Shown here piece after piece: positions 26,506 to 35,410 of a DNA stretch of 52,591 nucleotides. Source of the DNA: Singulisphaera sp. (GTDB lineage Bacteria; Planctomycetota; Planctomycetia; Isosphaerales; Isosphaeraceae); contig DAIDJG010000160.1 in NCBI GenBank assembly GCA_027451445.1, forward strand, positions 1 through 52,591, in the 5' to 3' direction. The notes under the pieces are model-generated. The model did no database searches and had not been told where the DNA came from. It saw only the letters and a list, made by a program, of their open reading frames with translations. Position 1 is the stretch's first letter; every line of letters starts with the position of its first letter. The position numbers and the translations under genes were made by a program.

Positions 26506-26752
26506 ATCGGGGATTCGGTGCCAGGAGGTGCACAACGCGGTCGTAAACCGCTGTAGTCACGACAAACGGCGAAACTTGAACTTACAATCATAGCATCTTA
26601 TTTAATTTAAGTTATTAATAATCATTAATATTAGATAACATAATTTAATGACAGTATCCGCCTCTGGTGTCCGCGTTCGAAGTCGGTCTCATTCCAGGCT
26701 TGACACTATTCCTCGCGTGGAATCTATTCACTCCATGGAATAGGAAATCCCA

Positions 26753-27100
26753 ATGGAATGGGACGTGCAATTCGACGACGATTTCGCGGCATGGTTTGAC
26801 AGCCTGCCGGAGCCGCTACAGGATGAAATCATCGCCCTCGCCAACCTCCTCAGGGAACATCGACCGCGGCTTGGAAGGCCCTACGTCGATATGCTGGAGG
26901 ACTCCGAGTTTAGCAACATGAAGGAGCTGCGGGTGCAGTTCCGACGTGATCCGTGGCGTATCCTGTTTGCGTTCGATCCCTAGCGAGCGGCCATCTTGCT
27001 AGTGGGCGGCAACAAGCGAGGCGACAAGCGTTGGTACAAGAAATACCTTCCCATCGCCGAGGAACGCTTCCGGCGGCATTTGAAACGTTTGGAACAGTGA
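26753..27100 (+). pseudogene. HigB/RelE-type toxin gene interrupted by one stop codon
   Basis: Residues 1-76 read MEWDVQFDDDFAAWFDSLPE, then QDEIIALANLLREHRPRLGR, then SNMKELRVQFRRDPWRILFA and FDP before TAG at 26981-26983. In the same frame the sequence continues RAAILLVGGNKRGDKRWYKK and YLPIAEERFRRHLKRLEQ to tga at 27098-27100. The whole matches the RelE-like HigB toxin family (RVQFRRDPWRILFAFDP, then LLVGG-x-K, then W-Y). A single point change explains the interruption. The antitoxin follows intact. Loss of the toxin by a nonsense mutation is the simplest reading; a sequencing error is possible. Confidence 0.85.
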
Positions 27101-27101
27101 G

Positions 27102-27443
27102 GTGTTTACGGCGATTTGTTTAGATGATTTTGTGGCGAAACTGCCCAAGGAAAGACAGGAAGCCATCAAGAAACGCACCGCGGAATTGCTCGCCGAGGAG
27201 GCGACGTTGCGCCAGGTGCGGGAAGCCCGCGAACTTTCTCAAGAGGAGGTGGCCAAGAAGCTTCATATCAAGCAGGCCGCGGTGTCGAAACTCGAACGCC
27301 GCACCGACATTTGCCTGAGCACTCTGCGCCACTACATCGAGGTGATGGGGGGCCAACTGGAGATCGTCGCCCGCTTTCCTGACCACGCCGTGCGAATCAC
27401 GCAGTTCGAGGCGCTTGATCCGAAGCGGTGTCCGCAGGAGTAA
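27102..27443 (+). CDS. HigA-type Xre-family antitoxin
   Basis: A 113-aa protein. The region ERQEAIKKRTAELLAEEATL precedes a helix-turn-helix (ARELSQEEVAKKLHIKQAAV, SKLERRTDICLSTLRHYIEV), followed by MGGQLEIVARFPDH. This is a typical antitoxin encoded downstream of a HigB/RelE-like toxin. The start is GTG at 27102, one base after the toxin stop. It would bind the operon promoter and the toxin. The toxin here carries a nonsense codon, so the antitoxin may now act only as a regulator. Confidence 0.88.
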   Translation: MFTAICLDDFVAKLPKERQEAIKKRTAELLAEEATLRQVREARELSQEEVAKKLHIKQAAVSKLERRTDICLSTLRHYIEVMGGQLEIVARFPDHAVRITQFEALDPKRCPQE

Positions 27444-27450
27444 GCCGCAC

Positions 27451-27678
27451 ATGGCCAAGCGCTGGAAACTTCCGCTCGACGGGCGAACGGCTCGATCTGG
27501 AGGTGGATACGGCTCGTTCCCCAAGTCGAATGCTCCAGGGTTCCACGGCCACACGCGGGACTCGAAAACCGGGAAGTGGTACGCGGTTTACGGCAACGAA
27601 TGTGCTATCCTCGGATGCCATTGCGATCGCTGGGTTGAGGAGATTCCCGATCCGTCGTTCCACGCCGATTGTCCGTAG
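27451..27678 (+). CDS. Small hypothetical protein
   Basis: A 75-aa protein starting MAKRWKLPLDGRTARSGGGY. It is rich in Gly and aromatic residues, with GKWYAVYGNECAILGCHCDR and a final Cys-Pro. Three closely spaced Cys (EC, GC, HC) and nearby His could bind a metal. It follows the antitoxin by 7 bp and may be co-transcribed. No family recognised. Confidence 0.5.
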   Translation: MAKRWKLPLDGRTARSGGGYGSFPKSNAPGFHGHTRDSKTGKWYAVYGNECAILGCHCDRWVEEIPDPSFHADCP

Positions 27679-27743
27679 GTGCCAGGTCCCCGGTCGCTCG
27701 GGTCACTGCGCTGGTCGCAGCTTTTTGGTGTGGGAGAGAAGTC

Positions 27744-28142
27744 ATGCCCATTTGCCCAACATGCGGCTCGACTGAGGTCCCCTGTCCGCGGTGCGCAGGC
27801 GAACGCGACGTTGCGTCGTGGATCGAGCCCTCTCCGAGCTCCGCACCCTGGAGTGACCTTCCGGGGCTCGGCTGTCCGTCGTGCGGCTATGCGGGCGACA
27901 TGACACCGGACGGGCGAGGCCTGAGCTGCCCGGCGTGCGGCATCGTCTTCGCCCGCCAGCTTGCGGGTTCCAACCTGCACGTGACGCAAGCGGTTCGCTG
28001 TCCGGGTTGCGGCCGCAATGTCGGTCTCACCGCCGTGGACCTCGGCAAGACAGTGATCTGCCCCGGTTGCTCGTGCTTCCTGGGTACACCGCTGCCAGCG
28101 GCCGTGGCCAGCCGCAAAGTCAATCGTCGACCGCTCGCCTAA
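27744..28142 (+). CDS. Multi zinc-ribbon protein
   Basis: A 132-aa protein with repeated CxxC pairs: PICPTCGSTEVPCPRCAGE, LGCPSCGYAGDM, LSCPACGIVF, VRCPGCGRNVGL and VICPGCSCFLG. They form about three zinc-ribbon modules. The good ribosome-binding site gggagagaag before ATG 27744 supports the start. Such proteins are usually nucleic-acid-binding or adaptor proteins; no catalytic domain is present. The specific role is unknown. Confidence 0.75.
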   Translation: MPICPTCGSTEVPCPRCAGERDVASWIEPSPSSAPWSDLPGLGCPSCGYAGDMTPDGRGLSCPACGIVFARQLAGSNLHVTQAVRCPGCGRNVGLTAVDLGKTVICPGCSCFLGTPLPAAVASRKVNRRPLA

Positions 28143-28288
28143 CGTGATCGCGGGCAAAGGCGCCGCCACGCTGGTTCTCGACGCAATTGGTCTGACGGGC
28201 ATCAGCGCATCAAAGAGGTGTGGGGTGCGTAAAGGTCCGCACTCCGTAGATTTCGCCTTCAGAGCGCGCTCTGCGACTCTCGCTGCGC

Positions 28289-28474
28289 TCACTGCAATCC
28301 ACCCGGCGGCGCCAGGCCCGCGGCGCCTTGCATGTTTTCCATGGATTTCGAAGTACCCTCCGGTGGGAGATCCGCTTTCTTGCCCCCGGCGCCCGGCTTG
28401 GACTCCATCTCCTCGCAGCCTGCCACGAACAACGTAAGCACCACCGCGCTGACTCCCAGCCATCGACGCATCAT
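28289..28474 (-). CDS. Small lipoprotein
   Basis: A 61-aa protein starting MMRRWLGVSAVVLTLFVAGC, with lipobox FVAGC and a short Gly/Lys/Pro-rich polar mature part. An aaggag ribosome-binding site lies 7 bases before ATG 28474, which decides the start. It is typical of the tiny planctomycete lipoproteins of unknown role. Confidence 0.8.
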   Translation of the reverse strand: MMRRWLGVSAVVLTLFVAGCEEMESKPGAGGKKADLPPEGTSKSMENMQGAAGLAPPGGLQ

Positions 28475-28591
28475 CGGGATGCTCCTTTCTCGAGACGAAC
28501 CGTTACCGCTCGATCGCCTGGAAAACCCGTACGGGCTAGAGGGTATCATGCCGGAATGCGTTCCACCACCGGCTCGAAGATCCGTTTCCTT

Positions 28592-28804
28592 TCACGCCAG
28601 GATGCAGGGCATTCCGTAAAGCGGCACGTGGGTATCCCGGCTCACGAGCTTGAATCCCTGATGCCCGGCCTGGGCGATGAGCATTCGGTCGAACGGGTCG
28701 CGGTGGTGATCCGGCAGCGTTCGCACGGTCAGGGCATGGTTGAAGGTCACAGGCAATGGAAGGAATCGGTTGGCGTCGATCGCCGAGGCCTTCGCCCTCT
28801 TGCG
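28592..28804 (-). pseudogene. C-terminal fragment of a PIN-domain (VapC-like) toxin
   Basis: Read on the minus strand, the frame gives AIDANRFLPLPVTFNHALTV, then RTLPDHHRDPFDRMLIAQAG, then a GFKLVSRDTHVPLYG end. HHRDPFDRMLIAQA and LVSRD carry the last two acidic residues of the PIN fold. A stop at 28805-28807 precedes the fragment and the first half of the domain is missing, so it is a remnant. No antitoxin is nearby. Confidence 0.8.
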
Positions 28805-28869
28805 TCAGCGACCGCCAAGACAACCCGGTAACGCTACTACAGTGGCCAACGATTCGAGGTTTTTTGCTC

Positions 28870-30300
28870 TCACGACGGTCGCTGCGGCGTCGCCTTCAAC
28901 CGGCCGAGCAGGTCCTTCCAGGCTGAGCGGTTCTCATTCTCGAGCTGACCGACGCGCTCCAGCAGCCACGCGCTCGACGCCTTGCTCGGGCCTTGCTCGG
29001 GGACGTTGCGAGGGATCCGCAATGGCGTCGCCTGCGGGGGCGGTGGGGTTGCGGGCTGTGGCGGAGGGGCGGGCAGGGGGGTGTGCGCGGGAGGGGTGTC
29101 GAGGCGCTGGAGGATCTCGGCGCGAAGGGTGGCGAGCTCGCGGTCGACCCGCTCCATGCGCTCGAGGTGGGCTGTCAAGAGCTTGGCGTTGTCCTGCTGC
29201 ATCTGGTGGAACAGTTGCGTGATCGCCAGTTGAAACTCGTTCTGCTGGCGGAGGACCTCGCCCTGATTGCCCTGGATCGCACCCATCAACCAGGCGAGCA
29301 GGGCTTCCTGCGACTCGGCCGGGACCACGTTGAGCGGAGTTGTCCCCAACTCGGTCCCGACCACTTCGGGCTCGATAACCTGGGGTACGAGCGGGGGAGG
29401 GCCACCCGAGTCGGATCGCAGGGCCGGTAGGTTCGTTCCCAGGAGCTGAACGGTCGCGACAAACGAGGACGAGCCAATCGTCACGATGTCGCCATCGTGG
29501 AGCGGCAAGACACCGTTGACGGCCTGGTCACCGACCCAGAGATACTGGCCACACAGGTCGATCAGGAAGGCGCGGGTGGGCGTGCGGACAATCGCGCAGT
29601 GGACACGAGCCGCGAGCTTGTCCTTGATCTGGATGCCGCACGACGACGACCAGCCGAGGAAGACCAGCTCCGAGCCTAGCTCCCAGGGGGTCTCGTCCGA
29701 CTGCAAAGGTGCCAGCGTCACACGTGCCAGGGCGGCCTGGTTCGTTTCGGCCAGCAGGTCATCCTCGGTCGGATCCGGGTCGTGGGGCTGGCCGCCGATG
29801 CGCATGCGCAGCAAGGTGATGCGACGGCCGGCGACCTCGAACGACTCGCCCACGCGCACCCAGCCGACCATCTGCCCGGTGCTCGTGATCCGCGTGCCCG
29901 AGCGTGTCAGGAGGTCGACGACGTAGAGTCCGCGAGGGTCGAGGTGGAGATAGACGTGGCGCTCGCTGACCCCCGGATCGTTGAGGTAGATGTCGCTGTC
30001 GGCCGACTGACCCACAAGCGCGAACGGACGGCGGATCGTGACGATCCGGTCCTTCTCGCGGCCCACGCCCTGGACCTGGAGCATCATGTCGCCCTCGGTC
30101 CAGAACTGGCCAGGGGCGTCGTCGTCCCGGTCCTCCATCGACTCTCCCTGCTCCTTGACCGCCGGCCCGGCGTCGTTCATCACCCGCTCGCCCTCGTCCG
30201 AAAACCACGAGTGGCCGGGGACGGCCAGAGTGCGGGCGCCTTCTAGAAGATATCGAAAGTTGGGAGAAAGTCGGACCATCATTTCGGGCCGGGTGGCCAT
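28870..30300 (-). CDS. Protein with two FHA domains and a coiled-coil tail
   Basis: A 476-aa soluble protein. The first FHA domain is around residues 88-160 (FALVGQSADSDIYLNDPGVS, then ERHVYLHL with the Ser-x-x-His pattern). The second is around 208-285 (LVFLGWSSSCGIQIKDKLAA, RVHCAIV, DGDIVTIGSSSF). A Gln-rich coiled coil follows, then a Pro-rich linker (PPAHTPLPAPPPQPATPPPP) and a final helix. FHA domains bind phosphothreonine peptides, which suggests a Ser/Thr kinase partner not in this window. Its start is 20 bp after the upstream TPR gene's stop, so the two probably form one operon. The start could be ATG 30300 or an internal ATG at 30180. Confidence 0.88.
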   Translation of the reverse strand: MATRPEMMVRLSPNFRYLLEGARTLAVPGHSWFSDEGERVMNDAGPAVKEQGESMEDRDDDAPGQFWTEGDMMLQVQGVGREKDRIVTIRRPFALVGQSADSDIYLNDPGVSERHVYLHLDPRGLYVVDLLTRSGTRITSTGQMVGWVRVGESFEVAGRRITLLRMRIGGQPHDPDPTEDDLLAETNQAALARVTLAPLQSDETPWELGSELVFLGWSSSCGIQIKDKLAARVHCAIVRTPTRAFLIDLCGQYLWVGDQAVNGVLPLHDGDIVTIGSSSFVATVQLLGTNLPALRSDSGGPPPLVPQVIEPEVVGTELGTTPLNVVPAESQEALLAWLMGAIQGNQGEVLRQQNEFQLAITQLFHQMQQDNAKLLTAHLERMERVDRELATLRAEILQRLDTPPAHTPLPAPPPQPATPPPPQATPLRIPRNVPEQGPSKASSAWLLERVGQLENENRSAWKDLLGRLKATPQRPS

Positions 30301-30319
30301 TTTCGGTCGCCCATCCCCA

Positions 30320-33300
30320 TCAGTTGGTCAAACACTGGGCCCAGTCCGCACGTTCGGAGGGCGCGAGTTGCTCGGGGATCAAGCCGGCTGCGCGGGCGCG
30401 GTCACGGGCCTTGTGAAACTCTTCGGTTTTGCCCTGCTTCTGATAGATGCGGGCCAGGTGGAAATAGAATGCGCCGCTGGGCGACATGCGGAGCGCGGTG
30501 TCCAGGTCGGTGATCGCCTCGCCGTACTGGCCGAGCCGCGACAGGATGACCGCACGGGTGTCGAGCAGGTGGGGCTGCGGGCCCATCTTGTCGAGCGCCT
30601 GGTTGATCCGCTTCAAGCCGGCGCGCGGGTCGTTCAGGTCTTCGGAGAGGCCCCACGCCATGTTGTTCAGGAACTGGTAGTCGCGCGGCTTGAGGGTTAA
30701 CATCGTTTCGTAGAGCTGGTTCTCCTCCTTGTACCGGCCCTGAAGCCGGCGGAGGGCGGCCTCCTTCTGGATCAGGTCGATGGAGTTGGGCGCCTTCTGC
30801 CGCGCGGCTGTCAGGAACTTCTCGGCCAGTGCGGCCCAGCGCGGGTCGGCCTTGGGCACGCTCGCAAGGACCAAGGCCGAGGTCCCGGCCTCCGGGGCAC
30901 CGTCGTTCTTGGCCACGGATTCCAGAATCGCCGCCGCCTCCTCGGCGTCATGGCCTGCGGGCCCATGCATCGCCAGATACTCGGCCATGGTGCACTCGCC
31001 CTGAATGCCGAGCTTGCCCACCAGGCGCGCGACTCGCTCCGCGGAGTCAAACGCCTTCAGGCTTACCAGGAGGGCGATCATTTTCTGGCCGGTCGGGAGG
31101 TCTTGCAGGGTCTTCAGGCGCTCGACACTCGTCTGCTCGAGTACGCTCGCGGCTTCCTGTTTCTGGTTCTTGGCGATCAAGATCCGGGCACGCATCTCAG
31201 CCACGGGGAGGCTGTGCGGGTCGAGCTCAATCAGGCGGGCGAGCTGCTTCTCCGCGTCGTCGAGCGCGTTGCCGTCGAGCAGGATTTTCGTGTAGAGCAA
31301 GATCGCCTCGGGCGTACCGTTCGGTCCCGCGGCGATCTCGGCATGCTTGAGGGCCTCGGCCCGCCGGCCGAACGAGGAGTGGATGCGGGCCATCAGCTCG
31401 TGGACGACCGGCGATTGCGGCAGCTCGTTCTGGAGTTGCTCCAGGATGGTGAGCGCCTGCTCGCGGTGGCGAGGCTCGGGCCCTTCCATGTACACCTTCG
31501 CGCGGACCAGGCGATCGTCCGGGTTATCGTCCGATTTGGGTCCGGAGCCGACCAGCCGAAGCGCCTCGCTCCAGGCGCCGAGGTCCCCGGTATGGCTGGC
31601 CAGCGAGAGCGCCAAGCGGTGGGTCGCCCAGGTCAGCGCGGGGTCGTTCTCGACGACCTTGCGGAGCATGCGTTCGGCCTCGGCCCGGCGGTTCGTCTGC
31701 TCGCAGTAGGTGATCACGGCGATGCGTACCGGGAGCTGGTCGGGCCACTTGCGGAGGGCCTCGCGATAGAACTCATCGGCCCTGGGGTAATCTTCCGCCA
31801 CCCGGTAGCACTGGGCCCAGAGCAGCTCGGGGAACTCGGCCTTGGCGTGCTTGCGCATCGCGTCGACCGTCTTCACGGCGTCGTCCAGGCGCCTCTGGTA
31901 GACCTGGAGCATGAGGAGCTGGATCCAGGGGCCGGTCTCGGTGGGCTGCTGCGTCGTGAGCGTCTGCAAGGCGGCCTCGGCCTTCTCGGGCCGGCCCAGG
32001 GCGCGAAGCACCTGAGCTTGCCAGAGCCTGGCATCGAGGGCGCCGGCGTCTCCCTTGACGAGCTGGTCGGCGAGCCGCTCGGCGCGGTCCTTGTTGCCGG
32101 TCTTCAGGGCCTGAGCCACCGAGAGCCGGTCGATCCGAGGCGCAACGACGGCGGTTTCCTTGCGCAGGCGGTCGAGCTCGTCGTCCCGGCCTTCGCGAAT
32201 CAGCAGGTCGACCAGAGGCGCCAGGGCGCTTTGGCCGCCCCCGAGATCGACGGCACGGCGGTAGGCCTTGATCGCGCCGTCGAGATTGCCCTGCTTCTCC
32301 AGCACCTGGCCTTCGAAGCTGTAGCCGAGCGGCAGCCGGGGATTGTCGGCTTCGATCTCGTGCGCCAGACGCCCGGCCTCTTGAAGCCGATCGGCGGCGT
32401 CGCGCGGGCTGAGGGGTTCCTTGGGCTTGATTTGCAGCAACTCCTGGATGCGGGCCACGCGTGCATAAGGGCTCTTCGGCCCGCCGACGGCTTTCAAGGC
32501 CTCAGCCTCCGCGCGAACCCCAGCCTCATCACCCAGAGCGATGGCCAGATCCACGAGCTGGATGTGAGGCTCCGGCTTGTCGGGGACGAGCTTCGCATAT
32601 TCTTGAAAGGCCTTCCGCGCGGCGATCAGGTCGTTGCGCCCGGTGTGGAAGTCGCCCAGGGCACGCCAGAGCTCGGCCTTTTGATAGGCGGGAACGATGT
32701 CCAGCCCCTTCTCCATGGCAGCCCGTGCCTCACGGATGTGCCCCAGGCTGAGCAAGAGCGCGGCCTGGCTCTCGATCAGGAGTGCACTCGGGCCGGCGTC
32801 CGCAAGGGCCTGGTCGATCACCTTGAGCGCCTCGGCCGTCTGTCCCCGGCGGCTCAAGAACTTGGCCCGCGTGGTCCAGAGCGGAACGACCTTGGGGTTT
32901 GCCTTCGTGGCGTCTCGCAAGAGGGTGTCGAGGGCTTCATACTGTTCGCGGCTGAACAGGACGTCGGCCTCGGCGAGGAGCACTTCGAGGGCCCCGGGCG
33001 CGACCTTCCTGGCGCGTTCGATGGCCTTCTCGACGTCGCTCCACGACCGTTGGGCCGCGGGCTGCTCCATCTGCTGGAGCCAGAGGTACTGGATCTCCGC
33101 CCCCAGCAGGCGCGGCTCGCCGGGGACGGCCTTCAGCCCGAGCTCCAGAGTGTCAATCGCTTCGCCATGATGCTTGGGCCAGAGGATACGGGCGATGGCC
33201 AGCCAGGAATCACCCAGGTTGGGGAGCAGGTCCGAGGCCTTGCGATAGGCCGCCAATGCCTTTTCCTCATCCCGCAGCGCTTCATGGCACTCGCCGATGA

Positions 33301-34531
33301 GCTTGTAGACCACCGGCTCCAGTTGCTTGTCGGACTTGTAGACAATGCCTTCAAGCTCCTTCAGCGCCTCATCGCTGCGGCTCTTTTTCAGCAGTGCGAA
33401 GGCGTGGAGGTAGTGGTAGTACGAGTTGGGTTCATCGCCGCCGGCCAGGCGCTGGTACTGGTCGATCAGGGGTTCGGCCTCCTGAGTACGGCCGATGAAG
33501 AGCAGGAACTGAGCGAGCGAGAAGGTCAGGTCGGCATCGTTGCCCCCGGTCTGGAGCAAGCCGGCCCGCCAGCTCTCGACGGTGTCGTCGAGCCGGTGTT
33601 CGCGGAGGTCGACGATGCCTGCGACCGTCTTGACGCGCAGGCTGTCGCGGTCGCTCTCGGGGATCGCCGCAAGGTGCGCGCGGGCCGCGGGAATATCGCC
33701 GCGGATACTCGCCGTCTGGGCGGCCATAAGCCGGGCCTCGAGGCTTTTCGGATCAGCCTGCACCGCCTGGTCGATCTCGGTCCGGACGCGATCCGCTTCG
33801 GTGAACGAGTTGAAGAAGCGTGCCCGCGCCAGGTGGGCCGCAGCCAGCTTCTCGGGCGATTTCTGGTTGTTGGCGACGAGCTGGTCGAGCACCTCGCGGG
33901 CCTTGGCCTCGTTGTTGAGCTGGTTCTTGTAGAGCATCGCCAGACGCTCGCCGCCGGCCACGTCGCCCGGGGCCCTCTTCTCGGCCTGCTCGTACTCCCG
34001 GCAGGCTTCCTGCAGGGCCTTGGTATCGCCGTCTTCGCCCAGGAGTTGGAGGGCATTGGCCAGGAGCCGGTGGGCTTCCGCATCGTCCGCCCCGCGACGG
34101 ATCAACTCACGGGCCAGGGTTTCAGCCTCCTTGGCCCGGCCGGGCAGTCTGAGCGTCAAGACCAGGAGCCGGCGCCGCGTCTCCTGCCGCCCGGCGTCCT
34201 TTCCCAGGATTTGCTGGTGGATCGGCACCGCCGCTTGCGCCTGATAAATCTCCTGTGCGGTCGCCGCCAGGATCTCCGCCTTCAGATCGAGCGCATCGAG
34301 GTCGTTGGGCTTCAGCTCCAGGTAACGCCCCAGGTAACCCAATGCGAGCGACGGCTGCTTCTGCTCCCAGCGCAGTTTTGCCTCGCGGAGCAAGCCCGAC
34401 GTGCCATTCCGATTATTATGGACCGCCAGCCCGACCACGGAGGCCACGACGATCACGCAGCCGATTCCCAAGATCAAGACGCCGCGTAAATTCAGCCGGC
34501 GGCTCCGAGTGGTCCTGTTCCCTTCGTTCAT
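30320..34531 (-). CDS. Giant membrane-anchored TPR protein
   Basis: A 1403-aa protein with one N-terminal membrane segment (LRGVLILGIGCVIVVASVVG, about residues 15-40), then almost continuous tetratricopeptide repeats. Typical units include SLALGYLGRYLELKPNDLDA near the start and YGEAITDLDTALRMSPSGAF near the end. There is no enzymatic domain. Such proteins scaffold secretion or polysaccharide complexes; the PrsT/EpsL-type TPR proteins of exosortase loci are the closest analogy. It is divergent from the exosortase/exopolysaccharide locus that starts 0.9 kb away. The link to that locus is by position only. Confidence 0.88.
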   Translation of the reverse strand: MNEGNRTTRSRRLNLRGVLILGIGCVIVVASVVGLAVHNNRNGTSGLLREAKLRWEQKQPSLALGYLGRYLELKPNDLDALDLKAEILAATAQEIYQAQAAVPIHQQILGKDAGRQETRRRLLVLTLRLPGRAKEAETLARELIRRGADDAEAHRLLANALQLLGEDGDTKALQEACREYEQAEKRAPGDVAGGERLAMLYKNQLNNEAKAREVLDQLVANNQKSPEKLAAAHLARARFFNSFTEADRVRTEIDQAVQADPKSLEARLMAAQTASIRGDIPAARAHLAAIPESDRDSLRVKTVAGIVDLREHRLDDTVESWRAGLLQTGGNDADLTFSLAQFLLFIGRTQEAEPLIDQYQRLAGGDEPNSYYHYLHAFALLKKSRSDEALKELEGIVYKSDKQLEPVVYKLIGECHEALRDEEKALAAYRKASDLLPNLGDSWLAIARILWPKHHGEAIDTLELGLKAVPGEPRLLGAEIQYLWLQQMEQPAAQRSWSDVEKAIERARKVAPGALEVLLAEADVLFSREQYEALDTLLRDATKANPKVVPLWTTRAKFLSRRGQTAEALKVIDQALADAGPSALLIESQAALLLSLGHIREARAAMEKGLDIVPAYQKAELWRALGDFHTGRNDLIAARKAFQEYAKLVPDKPEPHIQLVDLAIALGDEAGVRAEAEALKAVGGPKSPYARVARIQELLQIKPKEPLSPRDAADRLQEAGRLAHEIEADNPRLPLGYSFEGQVLEKQGNLDGAIKAYRRAVDLGGGQSALAPLVDLLIREGRDDELDRLRKETAVVAPRIDRLSVAQALKTGNKDRAERLADQLVKGDAGALDARLWQAQVLRALGRPEKAEAALQTLTTQQPTETGPWIQLLMLQVYQRRLDDAVKTVDAMRKHAKAEFPELLWAQCYRVAEDYPRADEFYREALRKWPDQLPVRIAVITYCEQTNRRAEAERMLRKVVENDPALTWATHRLALSLASHTGDLGAWSEALRLVGSGPKSDDNPDDRLVRAKVYMEGPEPRHREQALTILEQLQNELPQSPVVHELMARIHSSFGRRAEALKHAEIAAGPNGTPEAILLYTKILLDGNALDDAEKQLARLIELDPHSLPVAEMRARILIAKNQKQEAASVLEQTSVERLKTLQDLPTGQKMIALLVSLKAFDSAERVARLVGKLGIQGECTMAEYLAMHGPAGHDAEEAAAILESVAKNDGAPEAGTSALVLASVPKADPRWAALAEKFLTAARQKAPNSIDLIQKEAALRRLQGRYKEENQLYETMLTLKPRDYQFLNNMAWGLSEDLNDPRAGLKRINQALDKMGPQPHLLDTRAVILSRLGQYGEAITDLDTALRMSPSGAFYFHLARIYQKQGKTEEFHKARDRARAAGLIPEQLAPSERADWAQCLTN

Positions 34532-35410
34532 GGTCTGCCTCGTTCACGAGGAGGGGGGGGGTGAAAATCCTTCCCCCGTGTGGAAGATTGGGGAACTCCG
34601 GTGGGGAATATCCCTGGATCCGGGGCCATCCCAATGCGCCGGACGAATGGTTCCACTATAGTAGGCCGTGGTTCCTGGACGCCGCAATGCGACAAAGAGG
34701 CAGCGCCCATGTTGCAAGAATTCATCGGCCAGCGCGCCGGGGGAACACCTGCAATGACGGCGCGGAAGTTGAGGGGGCTAACGATTCTTGCGGACCTGCT
34801 TGGACTGTGAGTCTGCTCCCGCGACCCCAGCCGGCTTGTCCGGTTGCTGAAGGAGGTCTGTGGCTAGACTGGCCGTGAATCCGCTCCCCTGACCCCAACC
34901 GGCTTGTCCGGCTGGTGAAGGAGGTCTGTGGCTAGATTGCTTCGCGCGTTCACCCACCTCGATTTTAGCTTTCGACCTTCTTCACCAGCCGAGCAAGCCG
35001 GCTGGGACCGAGTGTGTCGACGCGATACTAGCTTTGGACCTTCTTCACCAGCCGGGCAAGCCGGCTGGGTCGGGGAAACGACGGCGATTCTGCGGGCGCC
35101 CAAAATCTTTCCGCAGCCTTCCCAGGCTTCCTTTCTTGAGGCGCCAAGATGCGCCCTCCTAATAAGACAGGGCGTGTCGTACTGTTGCTACACAGCGTGC
35201 TTCCAGCTTGCAATGTCGCGCTAGCCGGACCATCATGATCATGTGGCTTTACGCTGCCGGTAGGATCGGCGTTCTCGTTTTGAGCGGTATGGTTCGCCCC
35301 ACAACCCTGTCTCGCGCCGTTTGCCAGGCTCTCGATCGTTGGCGATCCGGCCGCGATCTTTGGAGCAGTTCTCATCATGCGGTGAGGGTCCCCCTGACGA
35401 GAAATTGATT
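34532..35410. other. Divergent intergenic region with mirrored repeats
   Basis: No gene in about 880 bp between the divergently transcribed TPR gene and the exosortase locus. It must hold promoters in both directions, but I find no convincing boxes. The centre contains the four-unit repeat cluster 34809-35079. Confidence 0.6.
34809..35079. repeat. Four-unit cluster: two direct plus two inverted copies
   Basis: Two head-to-tail units of ~68 bp begin at 34809 and 34877, sharing ccggcttgtccgg and tgaaggaggtctgtggctag. Two further units in reverse complement lie at about 34965-35020 and 35028-35079, sharing gaccttcttcaccagccg and gcaagccggctggg. Left and right pairs could fold onto each other. 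Confidence 0.8.

Larger units (their letters stand above)
26152..26752. other. Gap with a composite hairpin element and a palindrome
   Basis: No gene. It contains the 162-bp element at 26254-26415 and an imperfect palindrome at 26444-26505. Between about 26580 and 26650 lies a very AT-rich stretch (aatttaagttattaataatc), unusual for this genome, which may hold the promoter of the following toxin-antitoxin genes. Confidence 0.6.

Noticed and set aside
30950-34489. A very long plus-strand open frame opposite the TPR gene
   Set aside because: It is the antisense of a strongly supported TPR protein. The high GC content leaves antisense frames open, and the translation shows no domain.
34809-35079. 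Possible CRISPR-like array
   Set aside because: Only four units, two of them inverted, with repeats of ~60-70 bp, no regular spacers and no cas genes.
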